Shown in pieces: positions 1-7,828 of a stretch of DNA of 51,430 nt. How positions within the stretch are numbered: the stretch's first letter is position 1; each line of letters opens with the position of its first letter. The position numbers were made by a program, and so were the translations under genes. The notes below the pieces were generated by a model. The model saw only the letters and a list, made by a program, of their open reading frames with translations. It made no database searches and had not been told where the DNA came from. The DNA is from a virus: positions 1 to 51,430 of the IMG/VR virus record IMGVR_UViG_3300046714_000185; one strand, 5' to 3'.

Positions 1-2139
1 ACCTGGGTAGAAGTTACTGCGGTAGGCAAGCGCGTCTATATGTCGCGCGACGAAATGAAGAAGCGTTTTGGCAATACAATTGGTAATGCCATTCCGTTGA
101 AGAAGGACGACCGTGGCGATCGCAAGCTGACGAGCGCCATACAAAACCTTGATGAAGACAAGGGGCAGATTTGGGAACTGTGGGACGCAACCACAAAGAA
201 AGTTTACTGGGTTTGTGAGGGGTATGAGTGGCTATGCGATCTTAAGGAAGATCCTCTTGCGCTTGAGAACTTCTTCCCAGTCCCTGAGCCATTGTTTGCA
301 AACGCAACCAATGAAACTCTGATCCCTGTTCCTGAGTACATTGAGTATCAGGACCAGGCGCTGCAAATTGACGAGCTGACCCAACGCATCGCCATGCTTA
401 CCAAGGCGTGCAAGGTCGCTGGCGTTTACAATGCTGCGGCAAAGGACATTCAACGCCTCTTCCAGGAGAGCGTTGAGAACGAACTTATCCCGGTTGATGA
501 CTGGGCGGCCTTTGCTCAGGACGGTGGTGTTGAAGGCAACATCTCCTGGATCCCAATTGAGCAGATCATAAAGACCATCAATGAATTGATGATGGTCAAA
601 CAGAAGCAAATTGAGGAGATGGATAGGCTTACTGGTATCAGTGACATCATGCGTGGCACGACTGATGCTCGTGAGACACTGGGAGCGGTCAGGATCAAGA
701 CCAATACGTCAGGCACACGTATCAGCTCGCGTCAAAATGAAGTTGCCCGGTTCGCATGTGACACTTTGCGGATCATGGCTGACATCATGTGCCAGCACTT
801 CAGCGTCAAGAGCCTGATCGATGCATCAGGCGCCCTGTACGCCGAAGGTCTTGGGCCAGAGGACCTGCCTAAGCTTAGTGAAATGAACAAAATGGTCCCC
901 CCGAAGCCCCCAATGCCGGGGCCTCAGGGCATGCCGGGCGTACAGCCCCCGGGCGGAGCGCCTCCTATGCCGCCTCCCCCAGCCGGTGCACCAGGGGGCA
1001 ACGTGGTACCGTTTCAGCGTCCGGGCATGCCACCCCCCGGGGCGCCCCCAGGCGTGGCCCCAGGCGGCCCTCAGGGCTTGCCAGGGCAGCCTCCAATGGG
1101 TGGACAGCCGCCTATGGGCGCGCCACCTCCAATGGGCGGCCCTCCAATGCCCCCGCCAGGGCAACCGCCAGAGCCTGATCCTGAGACAAAGGCCAAAATG
1201 GATGGCCTCATCCGGATTTTGAAGGGGATTGTATTGCTTCGTAACGAAAGACTGCGCGGATTCCGCGTAGACATCGAAACTGATAGCACGATCTACCCTG
1301 ATCAAGCGCAGGAGAAGCAGGATCGCAACGAATTTATCCAGTCAATCACTAAATTCATGCAGGTTGGTTCTGCGATGGGGCAGACGATGCCTGAATCTAT
1401 CCCGCTCATGGCGAAAATGCTGCAATTCGCAGTGCGTGGGTACAAGGTTGGGCGTGATCTTGAGACCGCCATCGATGAATTCTGTGATGTAGCACAGGAT
1501 AAGAGCAAACAGCTTCAACAGAAGCAGGAATCTGAGCCCAATCCGCAGGAAGAGAAGCTCAAAGCTGAGACTGACAAGATCAAAGCACAGGCTGAGCAGG
1601 CCCGTGCCAGCGGTCAAAAGGTTGGAGCTGACGTTCAGATAGCCAAAACCAAGTTGGAGTCGGATCAACAGCAAGCACAGGCTGAAGTTCAGCGTCAGCA
1701 GATTGAAAATCAAGGCGAACAAGCCAATTCTCAGGCTGATCTCCAAATCAAACAGCTCGAACTGCAAATGAAGCAGATGGAAATGCAGATCGAGGCAATG
1801 AAAGCCATGTTTGAAGCTAAAAAGATCAACATGGAAGGCGAAATGAAGCAGCGTGAAGCGCAGATGCAGGAGCAGCAGGATGTTCGTGATCAACATATGC
1901 AAAGTCAGCAGATGGAAATGAACGAACGTCAAGGTCAACGTGACGAGGCATTGGCTCATCAGCAAATGCAGCACACGGAGCGTCAGGCACAACGTGACGA
2001 TACGATGGCGCAGCACGACATGACCTTGAAAACTGCTCAGGCGCTGCAACCTAAGCCGGTGGCGGGGCAAGTACAGCCTCGTCAGCCACACCAGACTGGC
2101 AGTATGCCAGCGAAACCTAAGACCATAGGCCAACCTTGA
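1..2139 (+). CDS. portal protein, 5' truncated by window edge
   Basis: The frame is open from base 1, so the gene starts left of the window; 712 residues are visible. The first ~290 residues look like the C-terminal part of a tailed-phage portal, the dodecameric ring at the packaging vertex (motifs WIPIEQI, RLTGISDIMRGTTDARETLG; that segment is typical of portals). Next comes a Pro/Gly/Met-rich stretch (~300-390) with collagen-like PPG/PMGG repeats, then a helical region, and a long Gln/Met/Lys-rich probable coiled coil (~510-680). The disordered insert and Q-rich tail are unusual additions to a portal core. The next gene follows after 12 bp. Portal identity is by sequence impression and by position before scaffold and capsid; no search was run. 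Confidence 0.8.
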   Translation, partial: TWVEVTAVGKRVYMSRDEMKKRFGNTIGNAIPLKKDDRGDRKLTSAIQNLDEDKGQIWELWDATTKKVYWVCEGYEWLCDLKEDPLALENFFPVPEPLFANATNETLIPVPEYIEYQDQALQIDELTQRIAMLTKACKVAGVYNAAAKDIQRLFQESVENELIPVDDWAAFAQDGGVEGNISWIPIEQIIKTINELMMVKQKQIEEMDRLTGISDIMRGTTDARETLGAVRIKTNTSGTRISSRQNEVARFACDTLRIMADIMCQHFSVKSLIDASGALYAEGLGPEDLPKLSEMNKMVPPKPPMPGPQGMPGVQPPGGAPPMPPPPAGAPGGNVVPFQRPGMPPPGAPPGVAPGGPQGLPGQPPMGGQPPMGAPPPMGGPPMPPPGQPPEPDPETKAKMDGLIRILKGIVLLRNERLRGFRVDIETDSTIYPDQAQEKQDRNEFIQSITKFMQVGSAMGQTMPESIPLMAKMLQFAVRGYKVGRDLETAIDEFCDVAQDKSKQLQQKQESEPNPQEEKLKAETDKIKAQAEQARASGQKVGADVQIAKTKLESDQQQAQAEVQRQQIENQGEQANSQADLQIKQLELQMKQMEMQIEAMKAMFEAKKINMEGEMKQREAQMQEQQDVRDQHMQSQQMEMNERQGQRDEALAHQQMQHTERQAQRDDTMAQHDMTLKTAQALQPKPVAGQVQPRQPHQTGSMPAKPKTIGQP

Positions 2140-2151
2140 GGAGAAAGTTAG

Positions 2152-2478
2152 ATGGCTACGTTTGTTATCAGAGACGGCGAGTTGGTTTTGAAGGAATTGG
2201 CCGGACCGCCCCCACAAGAAGGGAAAATCCTTGGTGAAGCTCCAATGGTGATCTCAGATTGCATGTCTGAGACTCGACACATGGCGGATGGTCAGTATTA
2301 TACATCCAAATCTGCGTTCCGGAAGGCTACGAAAGCTGCTGGCTGCGTTGAAGTTGGGAATGAAATGTCTACCTTGACGAAGGCCCGCCCTCGCGTTCAG
2401 TTCAGTAAGGAAAAGCGGGTGCATGACATCAAGCAGGCTGTAGAAATAGTACGCAAACGAAAGAAAAGGCGAAGATAA
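2152..2478 (+). CDS. hypothetical protein in head module
   Basis: 108 residues behind a strong Shine-Dalgarno (GAGGAG, 8 nt spacing). No domain recognised. The protein has a mixed N-terminal half and a very basic tail ending in a run of Lys/Arg, suggesting nucleic-acid or acidic-protein contact. It lies between portal and scaffold and overlaps the next start in a TAATG arrangement, so it belongs to the head operon. Function unknown. Confidence 0.7.
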   Translation: MATFVIRDGELVLKELAGPPPQEGKILGEAPMVISDCMSETRHMADGQYYTSKSAFRKATKAAGCVEVGNEMSTLTKARPRVQFSKEKRVHDIKQAVEIVRKRKKRRR

Positions 2479-2807
2479 TGGATCCAACAGACATGATGGC
2501 TGGCGCTTTGGCTGGCGGCGCCCCTCCAGGTGGGGCCCCACCCCCAGGAATGCCAGGAATGCCACCTAATCCACAAATGGCCCCAAATGGGGCTGGTGGC
2601 CCCATGGGCATGATGGGCTCGCCCAAAATGAGCCCGTTCGGTGGCTTGCTTAGCCCGATGGGCGGTAACCTCCTTCAGCAACTCACGCAAGGTGGTGGAC
2701 CGAACTCCATCTTGAAACTCTTGCAAAACGCGCAACCTCAGACTACGCCAGGATCAACCCCATCTCCGGTTAACCCGGGGCAAATGCCGCAGGGCATGCA
2801 ACAGTAA
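2478..2807 (+). CDS. small Pro/Gly/Met-rich head-module protein
   Basis: 109 residues, starting in a TAATG overlap with the previous stop. The first ~55 residues are almost entirely Pro, Gly, Met and Ala (PPGGAPPPGMPGMPP); the rest includes a short segment LLQQLTQGG and NSILKLLQNA that could be amphipathic helix. The composition is very like the disordered insert in the portal immediately upstream and like the proteins at 23173 and 23793, so it is probably a disordered virion or assembly protein. No family recognised. Confidence 0.65.
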   Translation: MDPTDMMAGALAGGAPPGGAPPPGMPGMPPNPQMAPNGAGGPMGMMGSPKMSPFGGLLSPMGGNLLQQLTQGGGPNSILKLLQNAQPQTTPGSTPSPVNPGQMPQGMQQ

Positions 2808-2819
2808 GGAGAATGCGTC

Positions 2820-4076
2820 ATGTTTATTGGTAAATGGGCCCCCGTGTTTGAACAGGACATGGAAACCGGTGTTGATGATGGCAGCGTCGGTGGTGATCGA
2901 GTCATCCCGACCCCGCCGCCTCAGCCTGCCGAAGGCCCCGGTAGTGGCCGCAGCAAACTTCGCGCCGAACTTGAAACCAATATGCGGAGTGCCAATGAGG
3001 CAGCTGAGAAGGTTGAGAAAAAGGAGCCGACAAAGAAAAAGGGCAAAGCTCCTATCAGCCGCGCTCGACAAGAGATGGCGGAAGAGGAGCCTGACGACAC
3101 GCTCCTTGCAGGTGACGAGGGTGAGGTTGAGGCTCCAATTGAGGGTGAGGAAGAGGAACAGGCTCTTCAAGCTCCGGCCGCTTTGTCCAGGGAAGCCAAA
3201 GCTGAATGGGCCAATACCCCACCAGCCGTCCAGGCTGCCTTCCTGAAGCGTGAGAAGGACATGGAGACGGGCGTTGCTGCCCTCAAGCAGAACTACGCCG
3301 ACATCGACAAGGCGTTGCAGCCCCGTTTGCAGACCATCAGGGATCAGGGTCATACCCCGGCTGAAGCAGTCAATCAGCTGTTCCTGTGGTTTGAAGCCCT
3401 TACTCTTGATCCGCAGCGCATCCAGGCTGGTCAGGCTCCCATTGCGCTTCTGGCGCTGGCCCATTCATTTGGCATTGATCTGAACAATGGCCAATTGATC
3501 CAGCAAGGTGAGCAACAGCAGTCTGCGGCCGGTCAGCCCGACCTTGGCGAAATTCCGGATTCTGTGAAGCAGTACATTGGTGGGCTTGAGCAGAAGCTCA
3601 ATCAGCTTGGCGGAATGGTGCAGGGCGGGTTCCAGAACTTCCAGTCCACTTTCCAGCAACAGGCGATGAAAGAGACCACCTCCATCATGGAGCAGTGGGC
3701 CAAGGGCAAGCCGTACTTTGAGGAAGTGCGCCAGCAAATGGCTCACATCATTGGCACGCGCATGATCCCACCGCTGCCGGATGGGTCAGCCGATCTTGAC
3801 ACCGCGTATGATAGGGCGATGTACATGAATCCTGTGGTTCGGGACAAGGTGCTTGCCGATCGACGCAAGGCAGCGCTTGAGAAGCGCAAGAAGGCTGAGG
3901 AGGCTGAGAAGGCTGCTCAGCAAGCCGCAGCTGACAAGGCGCGTCGGGCTGGTGGTGGTGTACTCCGCCCAAGCTCGCCGGGCGCTACTTTTGCCAACGA
4001 TGACAAGGCGAAGAAGCGCGGCAAGAGCGTGCGTGAGAGCCTTGCGGATGCAATGGAAGAGATCGGAGGTCGGTAA
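2820..4076 (+). CDS. probable scaffold (capsid assembly) protein
   Basis: 418 residues with Shine-Dalgarno AAGGAG. It sits between portal and major capsid, the usual place for a scaffold. Residues ~50-120 are highly charged and disordered; ~130-260 contain a conserved-looking helical segment (EWANTPPAVQAAFLKREKDM, then FEALTLDP); ~330-380 are Lys/Ala/Glu-rich coiled coil (EKRKKAEEAEKAAQ); the C-terminus is basic. This is the general plan of internal scaffolds, where a basic helical end contacts the coat protein. The PAVQAAFLKRE pattern occurs in many podoviral scaffold-type proteins as I remember them. Expected to act in procapsid assembly and then be released or cleaved. Confidence 0.7.
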   Translation: MFIGKWAPVFEQDMETGVDDGSVGGDRVIPTPPPQPAEGPGSGRSKLRAELETNMRSANEAAEKVEKKEPTKKKGKAPISRARQEMAEEEPDDTLLAGDEGEVEAPIEGEEEEQALQAPAALSREAKAEWANTPPAVQAAFLKREKDMETGVAALKQNYADIDKALQPRLQTIRDQGHTPAEAVNQLFLWFEALTLDPQRIQAGQAPIALLALAHSFGIDLNNGQLIQQGEQQQSAAGQPDLGEIPDSVKQYIGGLEQKLNQLGGMVQGGFQNFQSTFQQQAMKETTSIMEQWAKGKPYFEEVRQQMAHIIGTRMIPPLPDGSADLDTAYDRAMYMNPVVRDKVLADRRKAALEKRKKAEEAEKAAQQAAADKARRAGGGVLRPSSPGATFANDDKAKKRGKSVRESLADAMEEIGGR

Positions 4077-4324
4077 TGGACCCCAGTGATTTCACTTCGA
4101 TTGCATGTGCCACACTGAAGGAAGGCGGCTTCAACTTTGAAGCCGCCAATAACGTCAGCCAAGACGCTGTCTACATTATGGCTTGGCGTGGTGAGGATCC
4201 TCTAGGCGTTGTCATCGTCAGTGCTTCCGGCCTTGAACTGCTTCAGAATGAAGGATCAGCGATCAGAGATCTTGCTGAGACAAGAGCCAAGAATGCAATG
4301 AGCAGCTACGATGCAGCTGTTTGA
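4076..4324 (+). CDS. hypothetical protein before the capsid gene
   Basis: 82 residues; the start overlaps the scaffold stop (TAATG) and has a GGAGG Shine-Dalgarno inside the scaffold end. A compact alpha/beta composition with VYIMAWRGEDPLGVVIVS looks like a small folded domain. No family recognised. It is the last gene before the 220-bp structured leader of the major capsid gene. Confidence 0.6.
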   Translation: MDPSDFTSIACATLKEGGFNFEAANNVSQDAVYIMAWRGEDPLGVVIVSASGLELLQNEGSAIRDLAETRAKNAMSSYDAAV

Positions 4325-4365
4325 CCCTCGACAAGCTGAGATCGTTACTGGTAGAAGAAGGAACA

Positions 4366-4463
4366 CCCTCACAGCGGTCGTGAGGGCACCCCACAGGGTG
4401 CGAAGGGACTCGCAATAGAGCGTAGCATTCCTGACGCCGACTTGTGCCATTAGCTTCGGTCAG
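4366..4463 (+). promoter_or_regulatory. structured leader with three hairpins upstream of the capsid gene
   Basis: The 220-bp gap 4325-4544 has no convincing gene. It contains three consecutive inverted repeats: CCCTCAC/GTGAGGG (4366-4386, 7-nt loop), GCACCC/GGGTGC (4386-4401, CACA loop) and CTGAcgCCGA/TCGGTCAG (4431-4463, one bulge). None is followed by a T-run, so they do not look like simple terminators. A clear Shine-Dalgarno (AAGAGGAG) precedes the capsid ATG at 4545. The region could stabilise or process the capsid mRNA or raise its translation. I saw no convincing promoter hexamers. Confidence 0.45.
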
Positions 4464-4544
4464 AACAAGCGTACCGTAAGAGCGAAAAGCAAAGTAGGGT
4501 GGTGCTGCAAATAGCTTTGGATAGGGAACTAAGAGGAGCCATTT

Positions 4545-5576
4545 ATGGCCTTCCCGAACCTAAGTGAAATTGTCACCACGACCCTGCGCAATCGCACAGG
4601 CGAATTGGCTGACAACATGAGCCGCAACAACGCCGCACTCCTGCGGCTGTCGCGCCGTGGCAATATCAAGACTTTCAGCGGTGGCCGAACCATCGTCCAA
4701 GAGCTGAACTACGCTGACAACCAGACCTTCCAGTGGTATTCCGGTTATCAGTCGCTGAACATCGCGCCGTCCCAGGTCTTCTCGGCGGCTGAATACCCTA
4801 TCCGTCAGGCAGCGCTCGCTATCTCCATCAGCGGTCTGGAAGAGCTCCAGAACTCTGGCGAAGAGGCGATCATCGATCTGCTTGAGTCGCGCATTGCGAA
4901 CGGCGAAGACACCTTCATGAACGGCCTGAGCCAGGGCATCTATGGTGACGGCTCGGTGACCAACTCAGTGGGCGGCCTTCAGCTGCTCGTCGCCAACGCG
5001 CCTACTTCCGGCGTTGTGGGCGGCATTGATCGCGCGGCTTGGACCTTCTGGCGCAACCAGAAGTGGTCGGCAGGTACCGATGGCAGCACTTCACTGAGTG
5101 TGGCGACCATCCTGTCTCAGATGGATGCTTTGTGGCCGCAGCTGATTCGTGGCCGTGACTCGCCTGATCTGATTGTCATGGATAACACCATGTGGCGCTT
5201 CTACCTTGGCGCGCTACAGAGCATTCAGCGCATTCAGACTGAGTCTTCCGCGCCTGACATGGCCGAGTACGGCTTCCAGACGTTGAAGTACCTCACGGCT
5301 GACGTTGTGATGGATGGTGGCTTCCAGGGCTTCAGCGGTGACCCGCTTCCGACGCAGCTGTCTTCCAGCTCCTCGTCGGTTGGCGGCGCGCCTGCAAGCA
5401 CGGCGTACTTCCTCAACACGAAGTACATCTTCTGGCGCCCGCACGCCAAGCGCAACATGGTCCCGCTTGATCCGGATCGCTTCTCGATCAACCAGGACGC
5501 CATGGTCCGCCTGATTGGCTGGGCTGGCAACATGACGTTGTCCAATGCCTTCCTCCAGGGTGTCCTGATCGCCTAA
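4545..5576 (+). CDS. major capsid protein
   Basis: 343 residues behind Shine-Dalgarno AAGAGGAG. The N-terminal segment LSEIVTTTLRNRTGELADNM followed by NNAALLRLSRRG, a strand-rich middle and an ending in RLIGWAGNMTLSNAFLQGV match the phage major capsid family with an HK97-type fold as I recognise it from podoviral genomes. It forms the icosahedral shell around the DNA. Location after portal and scaffold, isolated leader and length all agree. There is no sign of an N-terminal delta domain, consistent with the separate scaffold gene. Confidence 0.85.
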   Translation: MAFPNLSEIVTTTLRNRTGELADNMSRNNAALLRLSRRGNIKTFSGGRTIVQELNYADNQTFQWYSGYQSLNIAPSQVFSAAEYPIRQAALAISISGLEELQNSGEEAIIDLLESRIANGEDTFMNGLSQGIYGDGSVTNSVGGLQLLVANAPTSGVVGGIDRAAWTFWRNQKWSAGTDGSTSLSVATILSQMDALWPQLIRGRDSPDLIVMDNTMWRFYLGALQSIQRIQTESSAPDMAEYGFQTLKYLTADVVMDGGFQGFSGDPLPTQLSSSSSSVGGAPASTAYFLNTKYIFWRPHAKRNMVPLDPDRFSINQDAMVRLIGWAGNMTLSNAFLQGVLIA

Positions 5577-5603
5577 TCCGGCGTCAAACTAGGAGGATAC
5601 AAA

Positions 5604-5993
5604 ATGGCTACTCAAACTGCACTTGCGGGCGTCGGCCTTGCCGCAATGGCCGCTGCTGTTCTGGGGAATGAGCCCTCGACAGCTGTGGCTACCGGTACCG
5701 GCTCCCAGGCAAACGCGGTCCTGATCAAGTCCAGCTTAGCCCGACTTACTGCGGCGGGTGGTACGGATGCGTTTATCCTGCCAGCTTCCACGGCTTGGGC
5801 AGACGAGATCGGTAAGCCCTACTTCCTGTTGAATACATCGGGCACCACAGCAGTTGTCTTTGTTCCTGTTGGTGCAACGTTGATCAACGCTGGCGCTTCG
5901 ACCCTGAATGGCTCACTCAGTGTGACCAACAATAAGATCGCGCTTGCCATTCAAGTAGCTAAGAACGTGTGGGCTCTGTCGTTGCTGCCATAA
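5604..5993 (+). CDS. putative capsid-associated (decoration-type) protein
   Basis: 129 residues, Shine-Dalgarno AGGAGG 7 nt before the ATG. It has an Ala/Gly/Ser/Thr-rich, strand-rich composition without charged clusters (LNTSGTTAVVFVPVGATLIN), typical of small capsid or head-decoration proteins, and lies directly downstream of the capsid gene. The repeated beta pattern suggests a trimer-forming shell protein, but no family can be named. Inference from composition and position. Confidence 0.6.
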   Translation: MATQTALAGVGLAAMAAAVLGNEPSTAVATGTGSQANAVLIKSSLARLTAAGGTDAFILPASTAWADEIGKPYFLLNTSGTTAVVFVPVGATLINAGASTLNGSLSVTNNKIALAIQVAKNVWALSLLP

Positions 5994-6006
5994 GGATGGA
6001 TGTGAC

Positions 6007-6099
6007 ATGACAACCGTTGTTGATCCATTCGGTACCCCCGTTCCGCCTTTAGGAAGGTATCAGGGTCTAATTGGGAGAAGATCTAAAGAATCTACCTGA
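6007..6099 (+). pseudogene. 30-residue ORF, possible 5' remnant of a structural gene
   Basis: A short reading frame with start MTTVVDPFGTPVP follows a purine-rich AGGATGG site just after the previous stop. This opening resembles, from memory, the first residues of a widespread small phage protein that normally continues with a beta-rich domain. Here a stop comes after 30 codons and no plausible continuation was found in the other frames. It is best read as a decayed gene start, though a functional leader peptide cannot be excluded. Confidence 0.35.
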
Positions 6100-6126
6100 T
6101 CGGGTACCAACTCGTTCGGGCAGGTG

Positions 6127-6163
6127 GCGGGGGCTGGGTAGAAACCAATTTACCCACCCCCGC
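6127..6163 (+). other. strong GC-rich hairpin in the 6100-6229 gap
   Basis: GCGGGGG-c-TGGGTA pairs with TACCCA-CCCCCGC around a 10-nt loop (13 bp with one bulged C). No T-run follows, so it is not a canonical terminator. It may be an mRNA stability or processing element between two highly expressed virion genes. Confidence 0.5.
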
Positions 6164-6229
6164 GCAAGCGGACACCTTCAAGAACCGCTCGGGCTGTAGA
6201 ATTAAACACTAACGGAAAAGGAAACAGCT

Positions 6230-6790
6230 ATGGCTGCTCCTACCCAGTGGTCCGTCGCAAGTAAAGAAGGTGTCGACGTCACCACCTACTACGCTAACAT
6301 TTCGGCGTCTGTGTCACCTGAGACACCGGCGCCTCCGTTCGCTGTGGGCGACATGGTCCATGGCAACCAAGGCAGTGAGTTCATCTTTGTTCAGGCTTCC
6401 ACATCGATCACCCTTGGTGATTTTGTGGTAGTCACGAACAATTTCTTCGCGAACTCAATGACCACTACCAACATTGCAAGCACCCTTGGCGCCGATATCG
6501 CACAGGTGGGCGCAATCTTGGCTCAGTCGGTTACGTTCATCCCGGCCGGTGCCTTCTTCTGGGCAGCGCTCCGTGGGCACAACTTGCCGGGCAACGCTAA
6601 CGATGCGGTTGTTGCTGGTGCGCCTGTTCAGCTGTTCACGAGTGCCACCGCTGGTATCGTCACCTCTACTTCGGGTGGCGTTGGCCTTGCGGGCATTGAG
6701 GTTATCTCTTCGGTCACGCCACTCTTCAAACTGACTTGGCCGCGCGCCTCCGTCAGCAACAGCTTGGCGGCTCCGCTCAGCAACGCTTAA
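6230..6790 (+). CDS. putative virion protein after the capsid gene
   Basis: 186 residues, preceded by AAAGGAAACAGCT. Ser/Thr/Ala/Val-rich and beta-rich with no charged tails; segments such as FAVGDMVHGNQGSEFIFVQA and a late GLAGIEVISS suggest a capsid decoration or head-fibre-type protein. It is followed 29 bp later by a strong intrinsic terminator, which makes it the last gene of the head transcription unit. No specific family recognised. Confidence 0.65.
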   Translation: MAAPTQWSVASKEGVDVTTYYANISASVSPETPAPPFAVGDMVHGNQGSEFIFVQASTSITLGDFVVVTNNFFANSMTTTNIASTLGADIAQVGAILAQSVTFIPAGAFFWAALRGHNLPGNANDAVVAGAPVQLFTSATAGIVTSTSGGVGLAGIEVISSVTPLFKLTWPRASVSNSLAAPLSNA

Positions 6791-6818
6791 GTTTACGTCC
6801 ATCTTGCAAAGTGCTACG

Positions 6819-6845
6819 AAGCGGGGCAGTATTGCCCCGCTTTTT
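6819..6845 (+). terminator. intrinsic terminator closing the head module
   Basis: AAGCGGGGCA pairs perfectly with TGCCCCGCTT around a GTAT tetraloop and runs straight into T residues (five after the GC stem). It is the clearest rho-independent terminator in the window, between the last head-associated gene and the sugar cassette. The next start codon is only 25 bp downstream. Confidence 0.9.
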
Positions 6846-6869
6846 AGTTCCCAACAGGAGATCTGTGTC

Positions 6870-7817
6870 ATGTCAAAATGGCAGTTTAGTTACGAAGGAT
6901 GCACTGAAACCGATATCACCAAGGCACCGTCGATCATCGATCGGTCTACCAACAAAGTTTTCATTCCTATCAAGTACAACCTCCAAAAACCAAAGAATCC
7001 CGATGGCACCTTCCGTGACCAAACCGGCCAAGCCGCCGCTAACATGCGTCACGCTCACTCCTTGGGACTCCCAGAACTTGCCTTCCGTCAGACCCCACGC
7101 TTTGGACGTGCGATCATTGTGGGTGGGGCCCCCTCTGTTAAAGCACATTTGGAACAAATACGAGCTCTCGCAGCCGATCCCGATAACTGGGTATTTGCCA
7201 TCAATTGGACTCACACTTGGCTGATCCAAAACGGGATTGTCCCCAAGGGCTGTGTGTTTTTTGAGATTGACGCTGAGCCCGGTACTGTCCTCAAGAATGC
7301 TCACAAGGATTGCACCTACTTCATTTGCTCTCACTGTGAAGCGGTTACTTTCAGTGCCCTTGAGGGCTTCAAGCGCGTGTTGTTCCACAGCCCCCCTAAC
7401 TCAGATGCAGAGCGGCTTGTGAATGAGGAGCTGTTCAAGGACAGCTACCTGATTGGTGGCGGTGTAGGCACATTCACACGGACACTTACCGTAGCGCTCA
7501 CCATTGGGTTTAGGGGCATCGAGCTTTTTGGTGTGGATGGATCATTCCCTCAGGAATCAAAGTCAACTCACGTTGAGGGCTACGAAACGGTCAACAATGT
7601 CAGCACCGATGCTTTTGACGTGATCGCACAAGTTACCAATGATCACACAAAGATGCGGAAGTTCAAGACTGTGGGCTACCTTGCCCTACAGGTTGATGAA
7701 TTCCAGGAATACTGCCGCATCAACCACCAGCATTTTGCCTGTCGTATCCATGGTGATAGCCTCATGCGCTTTGCACATGAGAACTACTTCCCAGAGCAGT
7801 ATGATTATTCTCGCTAG
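6870..7817 (+). CDS. DUF115/Maf-type putative glycosyltransferase
   Basis: 315 residues from the ATG at 6870, which has an AGGAG Shine-Dalgarno; an earlier in-frame ATG at 6804 would put the terminator inside the gene and is rejected. Core motifs are RAIIVGGAPSV near residue 80 (nucleotide-sugar-binding-like Rossmann loop), an acidic segment VFFEIDAEPG, and GGGVGTFTRTLTVA then IELFGVDGSFP, the hallmark pattern of the DUF115/MAF_flag10 family. In that family Maf proteins transfer nonulosonic acids to flagellin Ser/Thr. The gene opens the cassette with NeuB, NeuA, LegC and NeuC homologues, so transfer of the CMP-activated sugar is the likely role. Acceptor unknown: virion protein, other protein or glycan. 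Confidence 0.65.
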   Translation: MSKWQFSYEGCTETDITKAPSIIDRSTNKVFIPIKYNLQKPKNPDGTFRDQTGQAAANMRHAHSLGLPELAFRQTPRFGRAIIVGGAPSVKAHLEQIRALAADPDNWVFAINWTHTWLIQNGIVPKGCVFFEIDAEPGTVLKNAHKDCTYFICSHCEAVTFSALEGFKRVLFHSPPNSDAERLVNEELFKDSYLIGGGVGTFTRTLTVALTIGFRGIELFGVDGSFPQESKSTHVEGYETVNNVSTDAFDVIAQVTNDHTKMRKFKTVGYLALQVDEFQEYCRINHQHFACRIHGDSLMRFAHENYFPEQYDYSR

Positions 7818-7828
7818 TGAGGAACACC

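Noticed and set aside
826-1305. Trp/Arg-rich - strand ORF
   Set aside because: Antisense of the Pro/Gly-rich portal insert.
1342-2217. Long Leu/His-rich - strand ORF opposite the portal tail
   Set aside because: Mirror of the Gln/Lys-rich coiled-coil codons in the portal; no independent support.
4321-4349. TTGACC...GTTACT as a capsid promoter
   Set aside because: Only 3/6 match at -10 and it overlaps the preceding stop codon.
6190-6210. TAGAAT as a -10 element before 6230
   Set aside because: No acceptable -35 at 16-18 bp upstream.
6804-6869. Longer start for the DUF115 gene
   Set aside because: Would translate through the intrinsic terminator at 6819-6845 and lacks a good ribosome site; ATG 6870 has AGGAG.
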